Shown here piece by piece: positions 41,570 through 53,918 of a DNA stretch of 64,000 nucleotides. Every line of letters starts with the position of its first letter. Within the stretch, counting starts at the first letter, position 1. Made by a program: the position numbers and the translations under genes. Under the pieces are notes generated by a model that was not told the origin of the DNA, searched no databases, and worked only from the letters and a program-made list of their open reading frames with translations. This stretch comes from Kryptolebias marmoratus (Eukaryota; Chordata; Actinopteri; Cyprinodontiformes; Rivulidae): NCBI RefSeq assembly GCF_001649575.2, contig NC_051431.1:1365244-1429243 (forward strand), in the 5' to 3' direction.

Positions 41570-41989
41570 CTTTTTTAAATTATGAGACCGGAGTGGAAGA
41601 TTTTGTATTGAGAATTAAAACGTGATGACACGTTTCCACCGTCTGCAGAGCTGTGTGTGTGTGTGTGTGCAGGTATTTGTGTGTATTTTGAGCCTGTCGG
41701 TGCACGCTCACCCCGGTGTGTCATGGACATGAATGAAGCCACCTCAGAAACATAAAAACACTTCAAACTTTCATCGATTTAATTTAAAATTGAATTCCCC
41801 TCTAACTGACTTTTTCTTCTTTTTAGCTACTTTTAGCTTTTAGCTAGTCTTTTGCTAGCTCAAGCTTTTAGCTGACCTTTTCATACTTTTGGCTGGTGTC
41901 TGTCCCTTTTACCTTGCTAGCTCTTAGCTCTTAGCTAACGTTCTGACGTTCTCCGTCATACTCTACAAGACGTCATGGAGCTCGGATCA

Positions 41990-42060
41990 GAACTCCCAGG
42001 AAGCTCCACCCTCCTGCAGGAAGCTCCTCCCTCCTCCAGGAAGCTCCGCCCTCCTCCTGC
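41990..42060. repeat. ~20-bp tandem repeat AGGAAGCTCC(N)CCCTCCT
   Basis: Three to four units of CAGGAAGCTCCACCCTCCTG with small changes. Confidence 0.7.
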
Positions 42061-42424
42061 GGCGTTAAAACGGGTTTCTTCCCGCCGGCCTCTCAGCTGT
42101 TCCCTCACTGCGACCAGCCGTGTTTATTAAACCGGCTGAGACAGATCACGCCGTTTGTTGGCGCACAGTAATGAGCGAATAACGCCGGAGCAGCTGTAAA
42201 GACGGCTGGATTTTCTAACAGCCTCCAGCTGCTTCTCAGCAAAATGACTCCATTAAAGCTCATAACCACGCCCATAACAACTCCTGACCAATCACACGAT
42301 TCTCGGTGCAAACCCCTGTCGAGAAGCGGCGGACGAAGCTACGAGAACAAAATGATGCGTCATGTGACCACGAGACTGAGAGCTGACTTTGTGACGTCTC
42401 CTGGAGGATGACCACAGCTGTTCT

Positions 42425-42590
42425 GCTTCTTTCAGCTTTAGCTCCTTCAGCTTCTTTCAGCTCCTTCAGCTCCTTCAGCTTCTTTCAGCTNNNNNNNNNN
42501 NNNNNNNNNNNNNNNNNNNNNNNNNNNNNNNNNNNNNNNNNNNNNNNNNNNNNNNNNNNNNNNNNNNNNNNNNNNNNNNNNNNNNNNNNN
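42425..42590. other. TTCAGCTCC repeat ending in a 100-N assembly gap
   Basis: TTCAGCTCC/TTCTTTCAGCT units run into the gap 42491-42590, so the missing sequence is probably more of the same repeat. Confidence 0.65.
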
Positions 42591-43079
42591 CCACCATGCC
42601 CCCTCCCAGCCTCCATACTCAGGGGATTACTGTGAGCCCATGAGCCTGGAGTGGGAATGAAGGAAGCAGGTCCAGACCCGTTTAAGTCTCAGACTTTAGG
42701 GGTAGTGACTGCATGGAAAATTAAACACACATACTGTACACATGCGAGGACTGAACTCCCTGACACACACACACACACACACACTCCGAGCTGCAGCTCA
42801 GCATTACACCAGCTTAGCATGGGAGGGCCGGTGTTGCCAACAAGGTGCCGGATCGCTGCTGCGTGTCTTCTGGGTCTTATTGTCCCTCAGAGCGCCTGTT
42901 TACAAAGTGCCTTTTAAAGGTGGATAAATCTGAATGAAGCGTTTTATTTCTGCTCTTTAAGGAAGATTCTGAAGGATGTTCTGCTACATGTTACATAACC
43001 GGAACGATAAAAGGGTTTTTGTCACCAGAAAGGTTTTTGTTAGCAAAATACCTCCTGAACCACTGGATGAATGACCCGA

Positions 43080-43170
43080 TTCAAGATGGCCACCGCAGCT
43101 GATCGACCAACACAGAAATGGCTGCAACTCAGGGGTGGTAGTAGCTGAGAGTCATCCTGGACACGCGCTC
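43080..43170 (+). repeat. GGTAGTAGCTGAGAGTC dispersed repeat copy
   Basis: CAAGATGGCCACCGCAGC, then AAATGGCTGCAACTCAG, then GGTGGTAGTAGCTGAGAGTC. Confidence 0.65.
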
Positions 43171-44159
43171 TGTCTTAGTTTGAAACTCTGGCACGAAAGG
43201 AGGAAAGAACTCATCATCAGATCCTAACGAGGGAACGTGGATTCTGTTAGTAAACTCGCCTTCGGGTCCATTTTTAGGCTCATTATATAAAAAAGAACAA
43301 GAGGCTCGTAAATCTCTGGTGTTTTTAAATTCGGTCCCGGAGGGAAGGTGAACTCATGTTTACTCGTCCTTCCTTCCAGTGTTCGTCTCTCAGCAGCTGC
43401 TTCCTCTCAGGCCCCGCGGCGTTTCGTGGGACTAAACGCTGAGTTAGCATCACATTCCTGAACGCATTCTCCATCCGAAGCGCTTGAATTTACAGAAGTA
43501 TCTATTAATGTTACGCAAGAGAAGAAGGAGGCAACGTGGAGGCCGAGCAGGTGTTCTTTGTACCGCTAACACGGTCCACGTGCCGGGTTTATACGAGCGC
43601 ATGAGTAACCAGAAAATTATTCTGTTCTTGCTTTTCGTCACTTTTGACATAATTGGTGCTTTAATTGCCTCCATGTGCTGCGTTTCATCAAAGAACGAAA
43701 GGTTGGCGTGTTTTTAAGAGGCTGAAATCTGATCAGCTGATTCTCCGCTTGTCAAACGCTGTTTTGGGTTCGGTCTTATTACACCGTGTGTGACATTTAC
43801 AATTATCCGGCCACTGATCATTTCCCACAGCTGATGATTAAAGCTGAAGGCGTATGGAGCGGTCTGGTCTAATTCCTGGGGACTCAGACAGAGGCTTTAA
43901 TAACAGAGGCTGATGTCCTGCTGCTGCTCAGCTGGACAAACACTCAGCTGCTCGGAGCCATTGTTGCTCCAGGTGTGCGCACAAAAATACACACGCGTAT
44001 CAACAAACACGCAGTTACAACAAATATCAGCCAGAGGTTTTTAAATTAATGTCATCTCTTTCGTTTTAACACTTTGGCAATAAAACGGAGCAGCTGTTTC
44101 TGAAGCTGGTCACAAACGAGATGAAAAAAGAGCCAAAATAAAATAAAATAAAGAAATTC

Positions 44160-46340
44160 ATTCTTCTGAAATTAGCTAAAGAGGCTGAGTTTTTGAAGCT
44201 AAAAGACACAGCTGAAAGCTAAAAGTAGCAAACAGCTAACTAAGAGCTAAATGTACCAAAAGGTTAGATAAAAGTAGCAAAACTCTACCAAAAACCAGCA
44301 AAACGTTAACTAAAAAGAACCCAAAACTAGCTAAAAGTAGCGGAGGACTAACTAAAAGCTATAGTAGCAAAAGGCTACCTCAAAACTAAAGTATTAAAAC
44401 TAGCTAAAACCAGCAAAAGGTTACGTGAAAAGAAGGAGTCAATCCAAAAGATGAGCTAAAAGCTATCGTAGCAAAAAGTTAGCTAGAAGCTAAAAGTAGC
44501 AAAAGGTTACAAAAGTCAACCCAAAACTAGCTAAAAGTAGCAGAAGACTAACTAAAACCTAAAGTAGCAAAACTAGCTAAAGGCAGCAAAAGGTTACGTG
44601 AAAAGGGGTCAACCCAAAATATGAGCTAAAAGCTATTGTAGCAAAAGGTTAGCTAGAAGCTAAAAGCAACAGATGATTAACTAAAACAAAAAGTATGAAA
44701 AGAAAGCTATAAGCCAAAATACTTCATCAGTTTGAAGACAGTCCAACTCAAGATGGCCGCCACCGCCAACTGATGGCTATAACATAGTCTGTTTTAAAGA
44801 TATTGAGCTAAACTCTTGTGTGGTAGTAGCTGAGAGTCATCTCCAACACGTCCCCTGAGCGCTAACAGATCTGAGGAGATGTTTGTTTGAAACTTCAGCA
44901 TGAAAATAAAAATAATAAAATAAATAATATAAAAATAACCGTCAGACAAGATGCTGCAGAAGCAGCTCAGCTCAAACCAAAACAACAGTTTCTGACAGGT
45001 AAGCTCACCTGCGCTGCGCCTCCAGCACACCTGCAGGTTAAACTCAGATCTTATCACCGCCTGAAACAGCCGAGCGCCTCTTCCTTTGTCTTCGGCTCTT
45101 TGAAGATTCCCTCCCAGTTCTGCCTAAAATCAGCAGGTGAAAAGATGAAAACAGCCGAACTACAGGAACTACGTTTGATGTGGAAACCGCCGAGCGCTGA
45201 ATGACTGCTGAAACTAGCCGAAGAAGCTGAAACTGAGGAGTTAAAGTAGTAAAACTCTAGCTGAAGCCAAAAGAAACACGACATTAAGTAAAAGCATAAA
45301 AAGTAGAACACTAGCTAAAAAACAGAACTAGACAAACACTTTCTAAAAGCTAAAAGTAACAAAAGGTTAGCTAAAAGCTAAATGTAGCAAAGGCTTAGCT
45401 TAAATGAGCAAAAAGCTAGCTAAAAACTAAATTAGCAAAGCAGTAGCTAAAAGTAGCAGGGGGATATTTATGTTAAAAATGTGAAAAAGTCAAGTTAGAT
45501 AAATCTAAAAGTAGAAAAAGATGAGCTTAAACCCAAAATGAGCAAAACAGTGACTAGAAGCTAACAGTAGCAGGAGTCTAAATAAAGTATCAAACAAAGC
45601 TTCAAGCTAAAGCAACAAAATGGTTGCTAAAAGCTAATGTAGTTAAACAGTAAGTACAAGCAGAAAAGGGGTAGCTAAAAGTAGCAAAATGCTAACAAAA
45701 GCTAAAAGTAATAAGATGCTAGCTAAAGGTACCAACAGGCTAGTAAAAAACTGAAATGCTAGCTCAAATAAGCAGAGCAATAGCTAAAAGTTAAAAGTAG
45801 AAAAACGTCAGCTTAAAAGACAAAAGAAACACAACATTAGGTAAAAGCATAAAAAGCAAAAGGCTAGCTAAAACCTAAAACTAAAAAAGGCAAGGCCAAA
45901 TCTAAAAGGAGCAAAACAGTGGCTAAAAGTAGGTATAAGCTAAAGAAGCTAAGGGGTAGCTAAAATTGGCAAAAGGATAGCTAAAAGCTAAAGTAGCACA
46001 GCTAAAAGCGAATGTAGTAAAAAGCCAAACAGAAGTAGAGAAAGGCTGTCAAAAAGCAGCAAACTGCTAGCTAATAGCCAAAGCTAACAAGAAGCTAAAT
46101 TAAGCTAAAAGTAATAAAATGCTAGCTGAAAAATAGCAACAAGCTAATTAAAACTGAAAGTAACAAAATGCTAGCTCAGAACAGTAGCTAAAAGCTAAAA
46201 GTATCATAAAAAGATCCAAACTGAGCCACCAGCTGAAGTAGATCAGTGTTTCTGAAGGAACTAAAGAGATCTAAATGTACGCAGGAACAGTTGGATTAAA
46301 ATTTAAAAAAAAGGAGAACAATCGTCCGAATGCTGACTCA
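44160..46340 (-). repeat. Largest TTTAGC-type array (2.2 kb), inverted
   Basis: About 2 kb of irregular GCTAAAAGTAGCAAAAGG / CTAGCTAAAAGCTAAAAG units without a fixed period, ending in the family head with GAATGCTGACTCAGCATTCA at 46328. A GGTAGTAGCTGAGAGTC copy (44750-44870) sits inside it, so it was inserted into, or between, two parts of the array. Confidence 0.7.
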
Positions 46341-47149
46341 GCATTCACAGAAACATGAGTGGATGGATGTGGAGATTAAAAATACTCATGCTAAAAAAAG
46401 CCAGTAGAAGAAACTTCACAGGGGAAAAAGTACATGTTCTGGTTTCCTCCTGGCCAGATGTTGGTGTCTGTCTTTTGTCATGTAAATAACCGGTAGCTCC
46501 GGTCAGGAGGATCAAAGGAGGGAAAGTATGAGCCGAAATGTGAGAGTGTCTGACTGTGGGTAAAAACTCACTGGAGCCTGACTCATTTCTGCTCCTGAGC
46601 AAAAAAGGGTTTCCAAAAAAAGGAAAGGTACCAATTAAACCTCAGGACCGGCTCCTTCTCACGATACGGCCCCTCAGTTTCCTTCCTTCTCAGAAGAACT
46701 CAGAGGGACCGACCCGACCCGATAAACAGCTCCCCTGGTGACAAACAGAGCAGAGGATCTGGCTCTGAAAGCAGGGTTATTCAGGAGAAGCAGCAGCCTC
46801 TAAATAGAGTTTAATTTGACAACTCCAGCAGTGGATCGGGCCCCGGTGGGTGATGATGATGATGATGATGGTGAAAGGAGAGAAGTTCGAAGCTCGAGGG
46901 TCCATTTCTGCTTCAATTACCCCAGCATCTGTTCCTCCCTGTGTGTGGAAACAAGCCGAACAACGGCTTTAACCTTTAGCTCGTGTGGTTTGGTGCTGGC
47001 TTGTAAAATTTAAAGCCAAGAAAAGCAGATTTATACGAACATGAGCTTCATCACCTCAGCTGTGGATCTGTTCCCGAGCTGAACGCAGCCGAAGAGCTTT
47101 ATGATGGGTTTTATTTAATGCGTTTTAGCAAGATTTCCAAAATAATTTA

Positions 47150-47620
47150 AATATTTACAGAAAAGTTTTTTCTGCAAAAGTTCAGTTTGAATGTTGAGAG
47201 CTGAATAAAGTTAAAAAAACAAAACAAAACAGAAACCAAAAGCAGCTACACCATTACTAAAAGCTAACATTAGCAAAACAAAACCTGCAAGCTAAATGTA
47301 GCAAAACTGTAGTAAAAGCTAAAAATTTGCTAAGCTGTAGCTTAAAGCTACATCAAAACTGTTGTTAAAAGCCAAATGTAGAATAATTGTAGCTAAAAGC
47401 TAAATTTAGCCAGATAGCAGATAAATGCTAAAAGACAAAGTAGCAATAGTGTAGCTAGATTAAAGTAATAAAAGGCTAGCTAAAAGTAGTAAAAGTGTCT
47501 ACTTTCAGTTGTAAAACAGTTTGCTAAAGATGACAGATCAGTTGCTAAAAGCTATATTTAGCATGAAAACACAAAAGCCATTGTATTGAAGCAGATTTCA
47601 GACAACAGAGATTGGAAGGA
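47150..47620 (-). repeat. TTTAGC-type dispersed repeat, inverted
   Basis: Irregular AGCTAAATGTAGCAAAAC units like the larger array to its left. Confidence 0.55.
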
Positions 47621-47833
47621 TCTATATCTGATCTATGTATGTATTTCTATGGACAAAGGTACAAAAAATGAAAAAGTCACAAAAACATAAATCCTGATTG
47701 AGCTTCAAGCAGCTATAATAACAAAAAGTGTGTGAAAGAAAAATTGAAACCAACAAAACCATAAACAGGAAATCCAATGTGTGCTAAATGACTCTACCTA
47801 AACCGAACTATTACCACAACAAACCTAACCACT

Positions 47834-48543
47834 GAGACCCTAACCCTAGCCTTGGGCCAAAAGGCCCCAACCCCTTCAACCCTGTGGAGACCCTAACCCT
47901 AGCCCTGGGCCAAAACCCTCTAACCCCTTCAACCCTGAGGAGACCCTAACCCTAGCCTTGGGCCAAAAGGCCCCAACCCCTTCAACCCTGAGGAGACCCT
48001 AACCCTAGCCCTGGGCCAAAACCCTCTAACCCCTTCAACCCTGAGGAGACCCTAACCCTAGCCTTGGGCCAAAAGGCCCCAACCCCTTCAACCCTGAGGA
48101 GACCCTAACCCTAGCCCTGGGCCAAAACCCTCTAACCCCTTCAACCCTGAGGAGACCCTAACCCTAGCCTTGGGCCAAAAGGCCCCAACCCCTTCAACCC
48201 TGAGGAGACCCTAACCCTAGCCCTGGGCCAAAACCCTCTAACCCCTTCAACCCTGAGGAGACCCTAACCCTAGCCTTGGGCCAAAAGGCCCCAACCCCTT
48301 CAACCCTGAGGAGACCCTAACCCTAGCCCTGGGCCAAAACCCTCTAACCCCTTCAACCCTGAGGAGACCCTAACCCTAGCCTTGGGCCAAAAGGCCCCAA
48401 CCCCTTCAACCCTGAGGAGACCCTAACCCTAGCCCTGGGCCAAAACCCTCTAACCCCTTCAACCCTGAGGAGACCCTAACCCTAGCCCAGGGCCAAAAGG
48501 CCCTAACCCCTTCAACCCTGAGGAGACCCTAACCCTAGCCCAA
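47834..48543. repeat. 53-bp tandem repeat in alternating A/B order, with telomere-like CCCTAA
   Basis: Thirteen units of 53 bp plus a partial one. Units start GAGACCCTAACCCTAGCC and end TTCAACCCTGAG. Two variants alternate: A has CTTGGGCCAAAAGGCCCCAA, B has CCTGGGCCAAAACCCTCTAA, giving a 106-bp higher-order repeat. The last full units depart from the alternation. It lies between tgfb1 and ppp5c. Confidence 0.92.
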
Positions 48544-49069
48544 CCATTACTTGTACACACCTAACCCTAACCTAAATTCGATTCACTCCTTATCCCAAAT
48601 CTGAAACCCTGATCATAAAATCAGAACTGAGCTTTCGTCCCCATAAGGACTCGTGGTCCTGAAATGTGGGTGAGTCTACCAGAGAAAAAAATGCTGAAAA
48701 GGTAACAAAGACCAGGTACACACACCACCCACACACACACACACACACACCGTCTGCTGACTTCAATAAGGAAACATGTAGCTCAGTCAGGAGTCAAACC
48801 CTGGCATTAATCTGACACAGTAGACAGAAAGAAACATTATCTTTCTGTAACACACACCAACACACACCGACGCACACACGCTGCGGTGGAACACATGATA
48901 GCCTGACACCTAATATTGGGGGTGGGGGTGCTGGAGGTGTGATGTAGCTCCGCTGAGGCTGGTTCGGAGTCTGTTTCACATTATGTAGCCATGATCTACA
49001 GCCCCCGGTGTCAGCAGAGCTCCCTGCTGTACTGACGGGTGAAAGGGTTACGACAGCAGAGCGAAAGTC

Positions 49070-49170
49070 TCCGCAGGCCCGTCCTCTCCCCTCGGGGGGA
49101 CATTAGGTCAGCACGGCCTGCAGACCCGTCCTCTCCCCTCTCGGGGGGGGGACATTAGGTCAGCACGGCC
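49070..49170. repeat. ~50-bp duplication
   Basis: The phrase CCCGTCCTCTCCCCT, a run of G, then GACATTAGGTCAGCACGGCC occurs twice in direct order; the second copy has a longer G run. Confidence 0.8.
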
Positions 49171-49934
49171 CCCTCCTCCCCCCTCCACCAGCTCTGAAAT
49201 CCTCGATGAACAACACATTCCTCCCTCCTGCTCCTTCTGTTTATGACACGCCGTCCTTTGAAGCAGCCCGGGGTAAATCTGAGCAGCTGACCCCTGAGCG
49301 AACACAAAAGAAGTATCATTTCAGCCTCTAAATATTCTGGGGTTGTGCACACACCTGTTCAGGTAGGATCAGGGTATATATCTGGATTACAGCTAGGGGG
49401 TTTTCTGTCTAAATCAAGGCGAAGAGTCTAAAGAGAGAGGGAGCGATGGGTGGAGGAGAAGGCTGTGACTCATCTCCAAACATGGGATGCACTCTTTAAA
49501 AAGAGGAGAGTGTCGAAACAAAGAAAAACATACGAGTTGCTTTTTTAATTAAAGCCACCCTAAAGGAGGGGGTGGGGGTGTTAGGGAGGTGGTGGGGTGG
49601 CAGGAGGTCAGCGCTGACTCATTTCTCTGCGCTTCCTGGGTTTGGGGCACTCTGGGAGCGTTCGGCAGGCTGACGGTGAAGTGTTCGGTCAACGCTTCAG
49701 TCGCACGCAACACGAACTCCCGGAAACACGGATCTGATGTATGAAGTCACGCGCACACGTCCGCACGCACGGAGCGCATGAACTCTGAGCTCACACACAA
49801 AAAAAAGGATGACCCGAGGGCCAGGAGCAGCCCGTGAACGGCCTCCATCTGGTCTCGATGTTTTCAGCTGAAAGAGGAAGAAATTAAAACCAGCATTTTG
49901 GTGTTAAATCCTCAGGTGATCAAACTAAGAAGGT

Positions 49935-50050
49935 CTTAAAGGAATGCATGTCGCCCACCACCTCGAACACCAAAGGATCTCTGCTGCGAAGGACTCTCAG
50001 CGACTACCACATGAAAATTTACCTCAATATTTGTAAAACTGACTCAGATG
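49935..50050 (-). repeat. GGTAGTAGCTGAGAGTC dispersed repeat copy, inverted
   Basis: GGACTCTCAGCGACTACCAC at 49991-50010, with the associated GCATGTCGCCCACCACC block at 49945, in inverted order. Confidence 0.6.
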
Positions 50051-50099
50051 ATAAACATTAAACTTCGGCTAATAGTGAATATTGAGTCAGCTCCTCTGT

Positions 50100-51120
50100 T
50101 CTTCTGTTTTTTATTGTTTTGCAGTCTAACTCCTGAAGACTTTTAGCTGTTTTAGCTGTTTGCTCATCAAACCTTCAGCTCATTCAGGAGATGACTTTTA
50201 GTTTTAGTCTTCAGTTCATTCAGAAACTGCTTTAATTTGTCTTCTTTTGTTCCTTTTATAACATTCAGCTTTTTTAAGCTTTTAAGTTGCCTTTTTTGCT
50301 ACTTTTAGCTTCTAGCAACCCATTTTACAACTTTTGCCTTAGTCTTTTGCTACTTTTAGCATTTAGCTGGTATTTTGCTGCCTTTAGTTAGCATTTTCCT
50401 ATTTTAGCTAGATTTTTGATACTTTTAACTTTGTGCAACTATTTTGCAACTTCTATGTATATCTAGTTTTTTGCTTACTTTTAGCTTTTTGGATGCTTTT
50501 AGCTTTTATATAGCCTTTTGCTAGCATTTTGCTTCTTTAGGTTTTAGCTTGTCTTTTACTACATTTTGCTTTTAATTAGCTTTTTCCTACTTTTGGCTTC
50601 TAGCAACCATTTACCAACTTTTATTTATATGAAGTTTAAATTTTTTTATGCTTTTAGCTTTTGCTACTTTCAGCATTTAGCTGGCATTTTGCTACTTTAG
50701 GTTTTAGCTAATCTTTTACTACATTTATCTTTTAGTTAGCATTTTGCTGCTTTTAGCTTCTTGCGGTCATTTTACAACTTCTATCTACATCCAGATTTTT
50801 GGCCACTTTTAGCTTTCTGATGCTTTCAGCTTTGTGTTAGTCTTTTGCTGCTTATAGCATTTATCTAGCCTTTTGCTGTCTTTAGCTAGCATTTTGTTAC
50901 TTTAGGTTTTAGCTAGTTTTTTTGCACTACATTTAGCTTTTAATTAGCATTTTCCTGCTTTTAGCTTTTAGCAATGGTTTTGCAACTTTTAAATAGACCT
51001 TGTTTCTTTTCCTATGTTTAGCTTTAAGCTAGCCTTTTTCTACATGTAGCTTTTTAAACTCATTTTCAGCTTCTTAACTCACAGTTTCTCTGCGTTTTAA
51101 GCTGCTAACATCTGAGCAGT
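50100..51120 (+). repeat. TTTAGC-type dispersed repeat (1 kb)
   Basis: Head (CTAACTCCTGAAGACTTT, AACCTTCAGCTCATTCAGGA) followed by about 900 bases of TTTTGCTACTTTTAGC-type units. Confidence 0.65.
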
Positions 51121-52104
51121 TTGTCTGTTAGCTAACAGGAAGCAGCTGATGGTGAACTGATGGTGTCTGAAAGCAGCTCTCCTGAGCTACGAACGCTGCC
51201 GTCGTGACTCTGCATGTGTCACAAAGAAGGCCCGCTTTGCTTCGGAAGTTCTGAAATGGTGGTTTGTTGCTGTAACTGATTGTTTTGCTTATGTGGTTTC
51301 ACTGCTTTCATTCGAGTCAATGCGCCAAATACTTTCTGAACCACCGACTTTCATCACGCTCATTCTCTGTGTTGCAGCTTTGTTCTTCGTTTTAATTAAA
51401 GGCGTCAAACAGATAAATTCAACTTGACAACGCTGTCGCCGTTCGCTACAAACACACGAGCTCGACGCGCTGAGAAACTAAAAGACAAAGTTGGGACCAG
51501 GTGAAACTAAAAGCCAGACTTTGGCAGTAATTCGAACCAGTCCAGCTCTGTTGAATCATAAAGACAAACTGTCCAACATGTTCAACAGTCATAGCTAAGG
51601 ACTACTTAAAAAACAAGTGACTAATTAGTTTTCAGCCTCAGTGATGATTCTCCTGAAGTCTGATTTTACCTCTGAGGTCCAGAGAGACCCAGCACCTGAG
51701 GAACACATGTCTTCATCACAACGTGTGGTCCTTATTTTCCTTTAGATATACCAGCTGCTGCACCTTCATGTATCTGATGCCACACACACACACACACCGC
51801 CCGGCCACCCAGGAGTGCAGGATATGAACTAATACTTTACTGTAGGAATCAACTCCCGGGTCGGTGATGAGCCTGGAAGGTACCCAGAGTCCTACCAACA
51901 GTTAGCCTACAGGAAGGTCCAGCAGGGAGAGCAACAGGAAGAGGAACCCCCCCCCCCGCAACATCCTGGATGGTCACTGGCTGCTTGTTTTCACTCGGGA
52001 CTTGTTTTTCATGTGGCAAAGACTTTAGAGACGTAAACCCATCCGTGCTCCAGTTCCTGAACATCCGTGATGAGAGGAAGGACAGACGTGTGAAAGCAGT
52101 TGGT

Positions 52105-52230
52105 CTGCTGTGGTAGTAGCTGAGAGTCACTCTGAGCAGCACGTCTCCTGATGTCTCAACATTCATTTAAGGTTTGACCAGAACAACGAGATCTGCGAAA
52201 GGTGGCGGGCGATACGCATTTCATACTTTT
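52105..52230 (+). repeat. GGTAGTAGCTGAGAGTC dispersed repeat copy
   Basis: TGTGGTAGTAGCTGAGAGTC at 52110-52129 and GGTGGCGGGCGATACGCATT downstream. Confidence 0.6.
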
Positions 52231-52249
52231 ACTTAACCTGTTGGTGCTA

Positions 52250-52745
52250 TTAGCCATTTGGCTGTTTTTACCTTTTAGCTAGTCATTTGCAACTTTTGAC
52301 TTTTAGCTGTTGTTTTGGTAGTTTTAGGTAGCATCTTTCTGTTTTTAGCTTTTAGACAGTTCTGCTTGTTTTGCCTTTTAGCTGGTGTTCTGTTTGTTTT
52401 GTCTTTTAGCTGGTGTTCTGCTCCTTTTAGCTTTTAGCTGGTGTTCTGCTTGTTTTAGCTTTTAGACAGTTCTGCTTGTTTTGCCTTTTAGCTGGTGTTC
52501 TGTTTGTTTTGTCTTTTAGCTGGTGTTCTGCTTCTTTTAGCTTTTAGCTGGTGTTCTGCTTGTTTTAGCTTTTAGCTGGTGTTCTGTTTGTTTTGGCTTT
52601 TAGCTGGTGTTCTGCTTGTTTTAGCTTTTAGCTGGTGTTCTGTTTGTTTTGGCTTTTAGCTGGTGTTCTGCTTCTTTTAGCTTTTAGCTGGTGTTCTGTT
52701 TGTTTTAGCTTTTAGCTGGTGTTCTGCTTGTTTTAGCTTTAGCAG
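52250..52745 (+). repeat. ~28-bp minisatellite TTTTAGCTGGTGTTCTGCTTG...
   Basis: A regular, recently amplified sub-form of the TTTAGC family: units GCTTTTAGCTGGTGTTCTGC with alternating CTTGTTTTA / TTTGTTTTG linkers, roughly 14 copies. Confidence 0.85.
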
Positions 52746-53073
52746 CTCAGTTTCAACAAAGTTCACACTGAATTTTCTCCAGTTGTACGGTTTGTCTGTC
52801 TCACCACATCAAACGACTTTAAGATAATTTCACCTTCTTAATGTGTGTGTGTGTGTGCGTGCGCATGTGTGTTTAGCTTATCTTCCCTTTCATGTCGTGT
52901 CACGGTCAGAACGCTCACATCCAGATGTTTCTGAGTCACCTCTGATGAAGCGTGTTGCTTTCAGTGGGAAAGTTGGACCGCGGTGTTCAGCTGCTCATAA
53001 ACAGCAGGAGCTCAGTCTGTGATGTAAAATAAACTGTCCGCTGCTTCTGTTAACTACTGTATGAAACAAGCCA

Positions 53074-53918
53074 ACCACAGCGCCGGGACCACAAGGCCGG
53101 GAGCACAAGGCCGGGGCCACAGCGCCGGGACCACTGGGTCTGGACCACAGGGTCTGGACCACAAGGCCTGGACCACAGCGCCCGGACCACAAGGCCGGGA
53201 GCACAAGGCCCAGACCACAGCGCCGGGACCACAAGGCCCGGACAACAGCGCCCGGACCACAAGGCTGGGAGCACAAGGCTTGGACCACAAGGCCGGGACC
53301 ACAAGGCCCGGACCACAGCGCCGGGACCACAAGGCCCGGACAACAGCGCCCGGACCACAAGGCTGGGAGCACAAGGCTTGGACCACAGCGCCGGGACCAC
53401 AAGGCCCGGACCACAGCGCCGGGAGCACAAGGCCTGGACCACAGCGCCCGGACCACAAGGCCGGGAGCACAAGGCCAGGAGCACAAGGCCCGGACCACAG
53501 CACCGGGACAACAAGGCCCGGACGACAGCGCCCGGATCACAAGGCCGGGAGCACAAGGCCTGGACCACAGCGCCCAGGACCACAAGGCCGGGAGCACAAG
53601 GCCGGGAGCACAAGGCCCGGACCACAAGGCCGGGAGCACAAGGCCCGGACCACAAGGCCGGGACCACGAGACCGGGAGCACAAGGCCTGGACCACAAGGC
53701 CAGGACCACAAGACCCGGAGCACAGGGCCGGGGCCACAAGACCGGGAGCACAAGGCCCGGACCACAAGGCCGGGACCACAAGGCCGGGACCACAAGGCCC
53801 GGACCACAAGGCCCGGACCACCGCGCCGGGAGCACAAGGCCCGGACCACAGGGCCTGGACCACAAGGCACGGACTACAAGGACAGAACCACAAGGCCGGG
53901 CCCACAGCCGACCCACGA
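53074..53918. repeat. 15-bp GC-rich minisatellite, about 56 copies
   Basis: Unit GGACCACAAGGCCCG with variants (GGAGCACAAGGCCGG, GGACCACAGCGCCCG). Because 15 is divisible by three, several frames on both strands stay open for close to 300 codons. I do not regard them as genes. Confidence 0.93.
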
